Shown in pieces: positions 23,162 through 34,359 of a stretch of 64,000 bases of DNA. The stretch's first letter is position 1, and every line of letters starts with the position of its first letter. The notes beneath the pieces were generated by a model. That model searched no databases, was not told where the DNA came from, and saw nothing but the letters and a program-made list of their open reading frames with translations. The stretch spans positions 287,751 to 351,750 of the forward strand of contig KN834804.1 of the NCBI GenBank assembly GCA_000827265.1, read 5' to 3'. The stretch comes from Collybiopsis luxurians FD-317 M1 (lineage: Eukaryota; Basidiomycota; Agaricomycetes; Agaricales; Omphalotaceae). The position numbers were made by a program, and so were the translations under genes.

Positions 23162-25258
23162 ATGTCCGAACAGCCCAAGAAGCGTTAGTCTGTTTCTGTG
23201 CTTCCCATATTGTTACTCATTACCATTGGACTATTTCAGCTCTGCCTTTTGTCGCCAATTTCGCCGCCGGAGCGATTGCTGGTGTTTCCGAAATTTTGAC
23301 CTTTTATCCTCTCGGTCAGTGCTTGGCGGTGTTCATAAAGATTTACCTTAACGCATTCTTGATCCTTTAGATGTCGTACGTTGCAGTTACACCAACCCCA
23401 ACCCCAACATTATTTATTTTCTACATCCTTTTTTCCTAGGTCAAAACGCGTATGCAACTCTCAACGCAAAAGTCTCAAGGCTTGGTAGGTTCCTTCAAGT
23501 CTATCGTACGAGAAGAAGGGTACGTTCTCCGTATCGTCTTTCATTCGAGTCACACGAGCTGACCGGTGCGCGTTGATCTAGTGTCGGGCGGCTTTACAGA
23601 GGTGCGGTATACCTTACCAGTGTCTATCTCCGCTCCCCATTCTCATCCACGTGCGGCATATCCAACCCGACCTATCCAACCCGACCCATCCAACCCGACT
23701 CATCCAACCCGACCCATCCAACCCGACTCATCCAACCCGACCCATCCAACCCGACCTATCCTGTAACACTGCTCGTTTCGACCCGCAGGTCTCGTTCCTC
23801 CTTTATTACTCGAAGCACCAAAGCGTGCTGTGAAGTTGTACGTGCTCTCTCCATTCTTCCCCCCCCTCCGCTCTGAAATGACACCTCCACAGCGCCGCAA
23901 ATGACTTTTGGGGCAAGACCTACCTCGACCTATTCGGAGAGAAAAAGATGAACCAGCAGTTATCCATATTGACGGGCTGCAGTGCGGGTGCTACGGTGAG
24001 TAGAGTAGTGGAGTACATCGGACAACCCCCACCCGCAAACCTACGACGTCCATATTCAAACCCCTTTCTCATCCCTACTTTTATGGGTTCTTTCCACACA
24101 CGCACTTGCGAAATTCTTATCACATTCATTTTGGCATACCTTTTATCCACTTGCTGATTGCTGATTACTGATTACTGGTTGCTAATTTGTCATCCCATCC
24201 ATCCATTTATCCATTCATTCCTCTCGATTCGATTCGATTTGATTCGCATCACAGGAAAGTTTCGTCGTCGTCCCCTTCGAACTTGTCAAAATCAGGTTGC
24301 AAGACAAGGCCAGCGCCAGCTTGTACTCGGGGCCTATGGACGTTGTGAGGCAGATCATCAAGAAGGAGGGGTTGTTGGGGATGTATAATGGGATGGAGTC
24401 GACGTTTTGGAGGTGAGTATGTCACACCCTCACCCTCATTTCAGGTTTTGACGTGTTTGGTTGAATGCTCCCCTTAACAGACACTTGTGGTGGAACGGAG
24501 GCTATTTTGGTTGTATCTTCCAAGTCCGCTCGATGCTCCCCGAGCCAAAGGTCAGTCCTCCCCAAGTATCATCGAAATCGAAATCGGTATCTGATAATCC
24601 ACCTGCGGTGATACCTACTCTTAGAACCCGCAACAAACGCTCTTGAACAATTTTATCTCTGGATGTGTCGGTGGATTTGTTGGGACAGCATTGAATACGC
24701 CTTTTGATGTATGTCTTGTCTTTTGGGGTGGTGTAGAGCGTCGGCTGATTCTATGACTTTTTCATCACTCTTCCTTGTACCTGTCTTCTTTCCCTTCCGT
24801 CCATCCATCCCCCCCCCACCCTCATCCTCTTCCGTCTTCCATCTTCCGTCTTCCATCTCCCCCACCTATCCACCCTCCACTTCCCCCCATTCCTCCTCCA
24901 TCTCCCTGTCTCCCCGTCTCCCTGTCTCTGCTTCCCTCTCCCCGCACCCCAGATGGTCAAATCCCGCATCCAAAGTGCCCCCCGTATCGCCGGCGTCCCA
25001 CCCAAATACAACTGGACCTACCCTTCCCTCGTGCTCATCGCCCGCGAAGAAGGCCTCCCCGCGCTCTACAAGGGGTTTGTTCCCAAGGTGTTGAGGTTGG
25101 CTCCTGGGGGAGGGGTGTTGTTGCTCGTGGTTGAGTTTACATTGGGGGTGTTTAGGCAGGGTGAGTTGCGTTGTGAGATTGGTGCGGGGTGGTTGTGGCT
25201 AATGTATTTTTTATTTTTATTTTTATTTTTTTTAGCCCTTGGACCGCCGTATATATGA
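23162..25258 (+). CDS. ODC1: Mitochondrial 2-oxodicarboxylate carrier (SLC25 family)
   Basis: Twelve exons give 298 residues: 23162-23183, 23240-23314, 23371-23375, 23440-23519, 23582-23601, 23789-23837, 23893-23995, 24255-24412, 24481-24550, 24625-24708, 24953-25160, 25236-25258. The three carrier signatures P-x-[DE]-x-x-[KR] are present as PLDVVKTR, PFELVKIR and PFDMVKSR, one per repeat, giving the usual six inner-membrane helices. Sequence between them (for example EAPKRAVKFAANDFW, RHLWWNGGYFGCIFQVR) fits the oxodicarboxylate carriers Odc1/Odc2, which exchange 2-oxoadipate and 2-oxoglutarate for lysine and glutamate metabolism. The third exon is only 5 nt and completes the first signature. 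The exact substrate is inferred from family likeness. Confidence 0.88.
23659..23756 (+). repeat. 14-bp minisatellite, 7 copies, inside a carrier intron
   Basis: Seven head-to-tail copies of a 14-bp unit (TATCCAACCCGACC, with C/T variation at two positions) fill half of the 187-nt intron 23602-23788. This makes the intron about three times longer than its neighbours. Confidence 0.95.
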
Positions 25259-26107
25259 TCCGAGTCTGGTATACCGTTCTCGTTACTCGTTACGGGGCAA
25301 TTATAATGTTTTCATTAATGTTTCGTTTATGTCTGAATGACGAACGAACGAACGAGCGAACGAGACAAAAGGAGCCGGAAAAAACTACTTACTTTTGACG
25401 ATTTGGCAAGGGCAGCATTGAGCAACTTATGTTGATGCATGCTCGTTGTTCTTTCTGATAGAGTAGTGATAGTCGTAGTACTTGTTATTTAACATATGTA
25501 CTTAGAGATGTTTTATAGAAAAATTTATATTCTATCATTACAAATCTGTGTTGTGGCTGTTGTTCGTATTTATACTTGCAGGGCTGCGCAGCCGCTCACG
25601 AGACCTGGCCATCCCAAACATACCCCGCAAACACATTTGTCCACCATCGAACTTGGACACCGATTGGGAGTCGATTCTAAAATTTCCTTGTCCTTTCACT
25701 GGCACGGCTCAAAGTAATGCAAAACTGTGGTGCTGTCAGTGATCCAAAGAAAATATATTCAGTGAAACCTAGTAGCTAATGACACATGAGTACAGAATAT
25801 TCTTCCATGACCGGGTGAGATGTTTGTTGCCATTCTTATTTACTGCAAGAAAGGGACTACTAGGTTGTATAGTATTCAGAAAAAAATGGAGAAGGCAAAG
25901 TTAGAAGAACAGAGTGGAATGTAGGAGGTCAAATTTAATTTCAGATTTAGGAATAGGTACAACATTAAGCAACACACAAAGCACAAGTAAGCCAGCAAAA
26001 AAAGACCAGAAAAAGAGAAGGGTAAATTGCTAAATACTTAAGCAAGTCAGTTGTAACATGTGAAGGAATTGAAAGGAAAACTTACATTGGGAATTTGACA
26101 CGGAGAT
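25259..26107. other. Spacer at the compartment boundary
   Basis: 849 bp between the carrier stop and the NLR pseudogene. A (CGAA)n-like tandem lies at 25341-25364. From about 25.7 kb onward the sequence becomes AT-richer and CpG becomes scarce, which continues over most of the rest of the window. No gene is seen. Confidence 0.5.
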
Positions 26108-26784
26108 TCAAGCAGAGTCCCAACATTGAGTCCACTTTGTTCCATGAGCAAAGTTTGACCAGTCCACAGACAGAGCATAATTTTGAGCATTAGCAGGAAC
26201 AGTAAGGACTTGATGTTTATCCTTAAAACCTGGCCTCATAAAGGGAGGAAGCCAAAGAATGAGTTGTTCATCTTTAGACTTGAGCCAGCCATGGTCATCA
26301 ACATAACCTGATGAAACACCAGGAGGTAGATGCAAATGGTGGTCATGTGTGGGGTCAACCTGGAGATCTGTTTGAGTTCTCCAAATTCTGACTGTTTTAT
26401 CATGAGAGCCAGACACCACATATTGACCATCAGGTGAATATGCAACTGAGGTAACCCAAGAAGTGTGGGCTTTGAATGGCTCCCCAACCTGGACACCTGT
26501 TTGCACATTCCATATTCTTACTGTCCTATCATAAGAGCCAGACACCACATATTGACCATCAGGTGAATATGCAACTGAGGTAACATTACTAGTGTGCCCA
26601 CTGAGTGGCCCCCCAATCTGCACACCTGTTTGTGCATTCCAAATTCTTACTGTGTAATCCAAAGAGCCAGACACCACATATTGACCATCAGGTAAATATG
26701 CAACTGAGGTAACCCAATCAGTGTGCCCACTGAGTGGCTGCCCAACCTGCACACCTGTTTGTGCATTCCATATTCTTACTGTCT

Positions 26785-26942
26785 CATCACAGAAAGTGAC
26801 AATAATAGGTGGTAGAAGGTAGAGGAATGCCGGACAGGTAAGCTCAGATATTGCCAGGTATTCCTAGGTATTCATCATCATTCCTATATATGACAATATA
26901 TTCCTTACCTTTATATTCCTATTTTTGTCACTTTCTGTGATG
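26785..26942. mobile_element. 158-bp MITE copy 1 in the WD40 array
   Basis: Terminal inverted repeats CATCACAGAAAGTGACAA at the left and its complement at the right end, with a 2-bp target duplication (CT at 26783-26784 and 26943-26944). Removing the element and one CT rejoins the WD40 coding sequence in frame (WDK joined to TVRIW). It has no coding capacity. Confidence 0.88.
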
Positions 26943-27034
26943 CTTATCCCAAGAGCCAGATACCACATATTGACCATCAGGTGAATATGCAACTGAGGTA
27001 ACCCAACTAGTGTGCCCACTGAGTGGCTCCCCAA

Positions 27035-27192
27035 CATCACGAAAGGCGACAATAATAGGTGGTAGAAGGTAGAGGAATGCCAGACAGGTAAGCTCAGATA
27101 TCGCCAGGTATTCCTAGGTATTCGTCAATGTTCCTATATATGACAATATATTCCTTACCTTTACATTCCTATTTTTGTCACTTTCTGTGATG
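27035..27192. mobile_element. 158-bp MITE copy 2 in the WD40 array
   Basis: The same 158-bp element as at 26785-26942, same orientation and length, with a few substitutions (for example CATCACGAAAGGCGAC at the left end). It is flanked by AA at 27033-27034 and 27193-27194. Removal again restores the WD40 frame (VQV joined to GEPL). The two insertions hit different points of the repeat unit, so they are separate events rather than a duplicated block. Confidence 0.88.
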
Positions 27193-30100
27193 AACCTGCA
27201 CACCTGTTTGCGCATTCCATATTCTTACTGTGTCATTGTCAGAGCCAGACACCACATATTGACCATCAGGTGAATATGCAACTGAGAAAACTATATCAGT
27301 GTGGGATTTGAATGGTTCTCCAATTGAACCTGCACACTTGTTTGTGCATTCCATATTCTTACTGTCTCATCCAAAGACCCAGACACCACATACTGACCAT
27401 CAGGTGAATATGCAACTGAGGTCACGGTACCAATGTGGCCACTAAGTGGCTTTCCAACCTGCACACCTGTTTGTGCATTCCAAATTCTTACTGTATCATC
27501 TGCAGAGCCAGACACCACATATTGACCACCAGGTGAATATGCTACAGATTCTATTACTCCTTTGGCATGGATCACATGCAATAGTCTTTTCCATGTTAGT
27601 GCATGTCCCACTCTGGTGACTTTGACAACTTGCTTCAGATATTTAATCATGTTTTTTCTCAGTGCTGATTGTAATGGTAAAAGTGCGCATCCCGATACAT
27701 AAAGATGTGGTGTACTCTCATGTAATATAGTAGACAATGCACTTGTAAACTGCTCCAATTCTTGCATTCTGGTCAGAACATCTTTGTCCTGGTTCTTTAT
27801 CAGTTACTGCTCACTTACTGAAAATTAGTCTTTACCTTCATTTGGGCCCATTTTCTGATCTTCCTTGCACTAGGTATTGTCCCATTCACCTTTCCCATTA
27901 AACTCATACATTCCAACCAGAATACCATCTGGCAGTTGCTGATAAAATCTCTTACTTGATTGACAGTCAAATCAGTTGCTTCAGGGTTTTCCACATGGGA
28001 TGCCCACCATTGTGCACTGTACTGTAATTGAGGTGAGATGCATGAATCAATCCCATTTCCCAAATTCCCCTTGATCCTATCTGAGAGGCCTTTTACTTCT
28101 GAATTGAACACATGTGAACTCTCCAATTTACACATATTGAAATGTAATTCCTCAGTCATCAGCCTAATGGTGCCCAGTGCCATAATCATGTGCCCCTGTT
28201 TTCTATCTATAGCAAAATTCTCACTCCTATTTTTGTCCAGGAGAAAATCCAAGATTAAGGTATGAATAGGCCAAACAGGCTTATCAGACTCATGCACACC
28301 AGCAAATAGAGACCCCAGAAATTTGATCACTATATTGACATCAAGTTTACCCTCAGTCTCATTATTGTCCTTTCTTTGCTGATAGTAGTATGCAAATTGT
28401 ACCCTTTGTAGTGACTGCTTTGAAAGAGGCTCATATAAACTCAGAATTTGTGACATTGCGTTCCTATAATTTTTCATGGCCTTGTTATTTTTGCAGTCAA
28501 AGTTTTTGTGCAGATTGAATCAATTTGTACATTTCATCCAGTAGGTATTTATGCTCATTTTTGGGAGCAAGTTCCATGAGTTGGTCAAATAAATAGTTGG
28601 GATCAACCCCTCCTTTTTTGTCACACAATTCTCTGCATCCTGTTGCAGCCCATTGGAAATAATTTCCTGCTTTTTCCGCTATGTGCTTGCATTGGGCTTC
28701 CTTGATTTCCTCTACCTTCTCTTCTTTGGTTATGTAGCCAAGCACATATTTAGAAATATCCTCCGTAGTTTCATCTAGCTTGTCCATATTCATAGCATCA
28801 AGCCAATTGGCATGTTTATTAACATGTTTCATGATGTCCTGCTCTGATCTTGATGTTACAAAAATGTAAAAATTATTTGGAAGGTCATGTTTTTTGTCCA
28901 TTAACAAAGTGATAAATCCTCTCCTTCTTTCCTCTTCAATTTCATCAAGTGCATCCAAAATAATGACTACCGGACTGGATTGATTTATATCTTTGGCTGG
29001 TCCTGTAAGCTCTTCTATATTAGGATCATGCAATATGTCTGAATCTTTCTCCAAAATATTTACCAAAGCCTTTTTAAATTCTGGAATATGTTTCCCCAGT
29101 TCATGTGCAATAGCTTGCACAGCTTGAAATGGATCTGCAGCCAAGTTCCATTTAAAAGCAAAAAATGCCCCAAAATAGTTCAGGTCCTTCAATTTCATTC
29201 CAATAGTATGGGTGATGGCAGATTTGCCAGTGCCAGCAGCTCCATGAAGGAGAAACATTTGTGGACAATCTTCTGCAGTGGTCAATATCCATTGAGATAT
29301 TTTGTCCAGAATTTGAACCCTGGTTCCTTCCCAACACACTTTTCTCCTATCAAGTTTGGCACCTTGAACAGTTTTCAGCTTTTCTTCTAGGACTGTGATA
29401 GTAGATTAATTAATGAACATGAATTTAGAGTAATTGGAGTTCAATTTTGCCAAAAAAATAAAAATAAAAAAGAAGTGAGCATTATGTTCTATCATGAAAG
29501 TCAAATTGTTCTCACATTTTGCAGATTGGTCATCCACTTTCTTGTGAAGGCTATCAATTTAAGCACCTTGAGATGAAAGAAGTGCATGGTCTGCTTCCAC
29601 TGTATATTCAAATGAGATTGTGCTTTGGTTAACAAATGGCTTAAAATACTAGATACCTGTCTCCCCTGACTTTATGGTTTGTGCAGCAGTTGCTGCTATA
29701 GTTATATCCCTTGCCATATCCATAAGTTTCTTGAGGCAGTTTTGAGCCTCTGTTATTTCATCATCTGAGCCTGTCACTGCTTTCCAGAAGAGCACTATCA
29801 AGGTTGAAATAAGTATCAGATAGGAGAATAAACTAGAATAAAATAAAAGCACATACAGAGCTGCATTTGCAGTTTATTTTTCTTAATTTTCTCCATTGCC
29901 TCAAAGATCACTTCAATGGTACAGAGAAAGGTTTCAGGAACTATGTTCTGATAATATCTTCCCATCTGAACAGAAAAAGGCAGTACCTTCCAGATTTGGT
30001 TGAGAAAGTGGTTCAAGTCCAAAAAAAAGCCTCTAATTGTTCAAACCAGTTACTAACTCCCTTGGTGGCCTATATGAGTTAAAATGTGAATAACTGTATT

Positions 30101-30599
30101 CAAAGTCAATTCTATATCAGAAACCTTTAACAAGAAGCTTATAGCTATAAAAATCATCTTTCCACCAGGTACAGTTGGCTATAAAAATGTCAAACTTGAC
30201 TATAAACATAGCAATATAGAATTTTAAACATACAATGGATTCTGCAATATTTCCACCAAAGTCACTAATCTTGATAATAATTTCTAGAGCTGGCTTCAAA
30301 TACTTCTCTCGCAGGGCTTGCCACTTGGCCCTCCGAGCTTTTTTGATCTTGTTAGAAAACTCCTGTTTGAAGATAGCACTGATTTCCTCTGGAGAATTGC
30401 ACTTTTCCATCTCTCAGAAAGTTGCATTGCATCCTGGGAACTTGACTTTGTTCTCCTTTTGGAATTTTTCAACAGCCTCCTGCAAAAGCTGGGTAATTTT
30501 GTTGGCAGCAGGAACTGCCAATTGAGGAGGCTGAGCTCCTGTAGCTGCTGGGGTTGAGTTGGGTGTAATGGATGCCATTTAAACAGTGATATGTCAGTC

Positions 30600-30966
30600 T
30601 TCAGAGTCACTATAATACAATATATAGTATCTAAAATATAGTACTAAAACTACTTCACTATAAGAGATTAAGATAAGAGTAATACCTACAGTACAACAAG
30701 AAGTAGAGTGAGTATAAGAAGAGACCAAAGAATATTATTATTTTGTGTTCATATTGTGAGGCCCTCAGAGATACCCAGGGCTCTCCAGAGAAGCACAGGG
30801 AAATTCAGGCTACCTCAAAAAAACTGAGTTTCCAAAGGATTGGGGGGGTGTCCCTTGGCACCCTCAGTGCCCCTAGGATACCCAGGCCATCCAGGCACCC
30901 TAGACACCCTCAAACTTCTTCAAGTTAGCTTATAGGTGCCAGGGCTTTAGAGTATTTTTCCAGATG
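30600..30966. mobile_element. Truncated copy of the 61.6-62.5 kb TIR element
   Basis: The last about 205 bp (30760-30966) match the right arm of the element at 61584-62507: a CCCAGGG/CTCAGGG-rich stretch, a GATTGGGGGGGTGTCC block and a terminus reading GCCAGGGCTTTAGAGTATTTTTCCAGATG. No matching left terminus is seen, so the copy looks truncated. It sits directly upstream of the NLR start codon. Confidence 0.6.
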
Positions 30967-31650
30967 TTGTGCACAAATTGGTGAACCTCTGTAAGGCCAT
31001 ACAAATGATGTAAACTCAGTGGCATTTTCTCCTGATAGAACCATTATAGTGTCATGCTCTTATGATGAAACATTGAGAATTTGGAATGTCACTACTGGTG
31101 AACCAATTGGTCAATCTCTGCAAGGCCATACTGACTGAGTTCTTTCAGTAGCATTTTCTTTGGATGGAACTTGAATTGTATCAGGCTCTTGTGATAAAAC
31201 AGTCAGAATCTGGAATGCATTAACAGGTGAATGCCTGACAATTTTGGAGGGCCATGCACATTGGGTGACATCAGTTGCATATTCTAGCTCTACCATTGTG
31301 TCAGGCTCTATTGAACAGCAATAAGGGTCTGGGATGCCACTTTTAAAAATGAACCAGATCATGACAAAGAAAGTTCACACAAAAAGATGGTAGGCTCAAT
31401 TATTCCTAATACAGTGATAATACCATTTGACCAAAGTTTGATGCTTCTTCTAGGCCAGGAACAATGGACTCTCACTCCAGAAGGATAGATTAAGTTTATT
31501 AACAGATCCAATTGTCTACATTCCTGTACCTTATAAGAGGCATTTATGGACACCTAAGACAAAATCCATCATTTCCTATTCCGGATACAACAAATTATCA
31601 TTCCAGAATTGTGTGTATGGGACTGAATGGTTCAAGTGCATTTGAACTTT
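30967..31650 (+). pseudogene. WD40-repeat relic, opposite strand to the NLR
   Basis: Three degenerate WD40 units can be followed on the plus strand (SVAFSPD...[24 protein letters not shown]...IVSGSCDKTVRIWN; HAHWVTSVAYS), ending with a YGTEW-type motif near 31615-31640, like the C-terminal cap of the neighbouring NLR. Frames are broken by stops (TAA near 30990; TGA near 31134 and 31173) and indels. This is the tail of a second NLR-type gene lying head-to-head with the first; its NACHT part is not present here. Confidence 0.72.
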
Positions 31651-31946
31651 GTAACCTAAGATGCTACACCCAGGATTCTAAGAGTCTTACTTCACCTCTT
31701 TAGCTACTCATTATTCAAGCCTAAATCTAAAAATGTTTTCACATTTCAGCATCCTTACTATCTATTGTTTTATTGAATTTTCTTACTTTAAGGTTTGATA
31801 TCTGATATGGAATTGAAAGCATCTACATTAGTAAAAAATTTTCTAGGAGGGTTATTGATGTTCCACTGGGCTGCTACTTTAGTATACCATAGGCCGCGGC
31901 TTGCAAATTTCAATTTAGCCGACTAATAGTTGTAGCGGAAAGGTGG

Positions 31947-32977
31947 CTTAAGCCTAGGGCTCGGTACTGTATAAAATACAGACCGTATACCGTATTCAAA
32001 AGTCGTAACGGTACCGTATTTTCCATTTACAAAACTATGTACGGTCCGGGTACTGACTGTATACTGTACCGTATACAGTTTATACGGTCGTTGATCATAT
32101 AATCCAAGTCTTACGATGTAATAATGCACGACTGACAGAGTATTAAAATTATTTCACTAACGTTTGATGTCAATAATGGCCTGCCTGAGTTGGCTGCTGG
32201 TCCCGGCTCATTGAGAATGGCCTAAGAGAGTCGCACTTAAGCAAATCAACTAGATAAAAATCAACTGGCATATGTGGAGTGCCTGCAGATGGATCATTGG
32301 GGGGACCATACCTAGATGTAGAGGAGGAAACAGCGTCAGTAGTAGTTGCAGCCATTGCAGGAGAAGGAATGAGTAAAGATCAACTTTTACTTAGCAGTTA
32401 AAAGGCCCAAGTAGTTTGGCAAACAAAAGGACAATGTGAGAGGCTGTTGAGACACCCACATGGACATTACAACCCTTGAGCAAGCAAAACAAGTAAGGAA
32501 TCAGGTTTGGAAGTTGAAAATCGGGTTCTGCATTGTCTTTGAATTTGAAATTTAGAAGACTGGCAACGAAAATGGATAGTTATTAAAGGGCAATGTGGGA
32601 GGCTGAGGAAACCTCCACGTGGACATTGCAATCCCTGAGCAAGCTGGACAAGTTAAACATCAGGCTCGGAGAGCATAAATGGGGTACTGCAGGTCTTTGA
32701 ATTTGATAGTACAAGGACAGGTAATGAAAATGGTTTAATATCTTCATTTATTAATGGGCAATGTGAGAAGTCGCCAGATACATGGGCAGTGCACAATACA
32801 TACCCGTATGACGGCCGGCACGGCCGTATATCATACGGTCAAATACAGGTAGAACCGTACCATATATCGGACCCGTTCTTTACCTTTCTCAGGTCAAGAC
32901 GGTCCGGGTACAGATCTGTATATACGGTACCCGTATACCGTCAGTGTACGGTTCCGGTACCGAGCCCTGCTTAAGCC
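31947..32977. mobile_element. hAT-like non-autonomous element with 8-bp target duplication
   Basis: The element spans 31955-32969 (1,015 bp). It starts TAGGGCTCGGTAC and ends GTACCGAGCCCTG, a 12/13 terminal inverted match, and is flanked on both sides by CTTAAGCC (31947-31954 and 32970-32977), an 8-bp duplication as made by hAT transposases. About 180-bp arms at each end are dense in ACCGTA/TACGGT motifs in inverted orientation. The middle holds a short minus-strand open frame at 32170-32355 that may be a remnant, and a tandem repeat. Confidence 0.88.
32425..32775 (+). repeat. About 160-bp tandem repeat (2+ units) inside the hAT-like element
   Basis: A unit starting GCAATGTGAGAGGCTG... at about 32431 recurs at about 32590 with the same order of blocks (CACGTGGACATTGCAA, GAGCAAGC, GTCTTTGAATTTGA). 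It begins a third time at about 32758 before the sequence runs into the right arm of the element. Confidence 0.72.
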
Positions 32978-34359
32978 AGGCTGCCCGAGCTGACAGCCAG
33001 TTCCATTCAGCGAAACTCGTAGCTTCAAGCCACAACATTTGGCTTAGCACAAGCCCGAAGATAGTAAGAAGAGGATCAGCATGTATATACTACAAATTTT
33101 CCATCATACATATGAAAATTCACTATTCACAGGCATGTCCACACATTTGCCATGTGCACTCAAGGCTTCTGGTATGCAACTCAGTAAAATGTTAACATGA
33201 CGGCACTTGAGTAATTGAAGCGACTAGGGTCCTCTGCAGTCCTAGATTGCTCTTAACAATATTCTTGCCCCAAGCTTGAGCTGGCTGAAGGCATACTCAG
33301 CTGGCTTTAGTTCAGCTTCAAGTTGCATGAAGCTGCTAAGCTTGCGGCTAGCCAAGGGGCGGAAACACTAATCTACACCTAAGTTGCACCAAAAATGCAA
33401 GAGTCTGCAGCTACTCTTGAGTCTCTACACATATATATATATAAGTATTGCGGCATAAATAGCATAACTAAATGGTAAGGAGCAGAAGAGCTCAGAGAAT
33501 GCTGCAGGAGTAAATGCATATGCAGCTAGGTTGGACCAAGTTTTCTGACAGATAGTATCAATAGTGTGCATGAATGAGGAATTTGACAATTTACAATAAT
33601 TTTGAGCACAACTAGAATAACATGGATTATGCCTTGCTAGTCACTTCTTTTTCACAGCATTATAAATCAGATGAATGGAACAAGTGATTTACGTGAGCAT
33701 ATCGGGTCCTGGATCACAACTAAAATGAAGGAAGTGAGTAAAAATGAACAACTTTGACTCTGTGCTTCACCATCTTTCTCCCAGTGCCAATACCATACCC
33801 AGAGGTTATATTTTGCTTCACTTAGGCACTGATAAGAGTCGGTAGGGATTTAATCTCATTTATTTTCTAGTGCTTTGCCTTGTATATCTATGAGACCAGT
33901 TGGAGAAAGTGGTACATTACTCTATCTTCTGACATTAGGTATTGCAAAATTAATACAGATAAGCAAGAATGATAATATGCTTCAAAAAACTCGAGACTGG
34001 GTGCATTGAAGTTTGAACAATTTGCTGCTGTATCTGACAATTGAATGGGTTCTTTTCACGTTTATCTCTTCTGAAGATGGACATTTGATAAAGTTTCATT
34101 CCATTTCACTCTGATTAGTAACAATATTTATACAAAAAAAGGCAAGAAAAACAAAAAGAAAGAACACTCGTATATTATACTTTGAAGCAAGAAAGTGCAT
34201 AAAGAAAATGAAAATTATAAAACCATTTTGAGCACAAAGAAAATTTCTTTGGAGCTGGACACCAACATAAGTCAAGAGACAAAGGAAATGAACTATTTAT
34301 ACTAATAGTTGGACAATCGGCAATATGTAGTAGATATAAATTGATTCACTTACATTGAA
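32978..34359. other. Spacer, no recognisable gene
   Basis: 1.4 kb of AT-rich sequence downstream of the membrane/TPR gene. It has a short (AT)n run at about 33431-33442. No protein family or clear repeat boundary is recognised. Confidence 0.45.

Larger units (their letters stand above)
26108..30578 (-). pseudogene. NACHT-WD40 NLR (STAND) gene, decayed
   Basis: Read leftward from ATG 30578. An N-terminal helical region (30578 to about 29640) precedes a NACHT NTPase with Walker A GAAGTGKS and Walker B VVIILDALDE (28497-29339), a linker (27836-28477), and about seven nearly identical WD40 repeats (27560-26290; AYSPDGQYVVSGS...TVRIWNAQTG) with a short C-terminal cap. Fungal NLRs of this plan (HET-E/NWD2 type) are cytosolic switches in non-self recognition and cell death; near-identical WD40 repeats are typical of variable ligand sensors. 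Lesions: in-frame TGA at 30414-30416; a one-base shift in a T8 run (plus strand A8 near 30021-30028); a shift at the end of the NACHT frame near 28500; a 5-nt insertion in the WD array near 27330; and two MITE insertions. The homopolymer shifts could be assembly errors. Confidence 0.88.

Noticed and set aside
32170..32355. 61-codon minus-strand frame inside the hAT-like element as a gene
   Set aside because: Too short and without transposase motifs; kept only as a possible remnant in the element entry.
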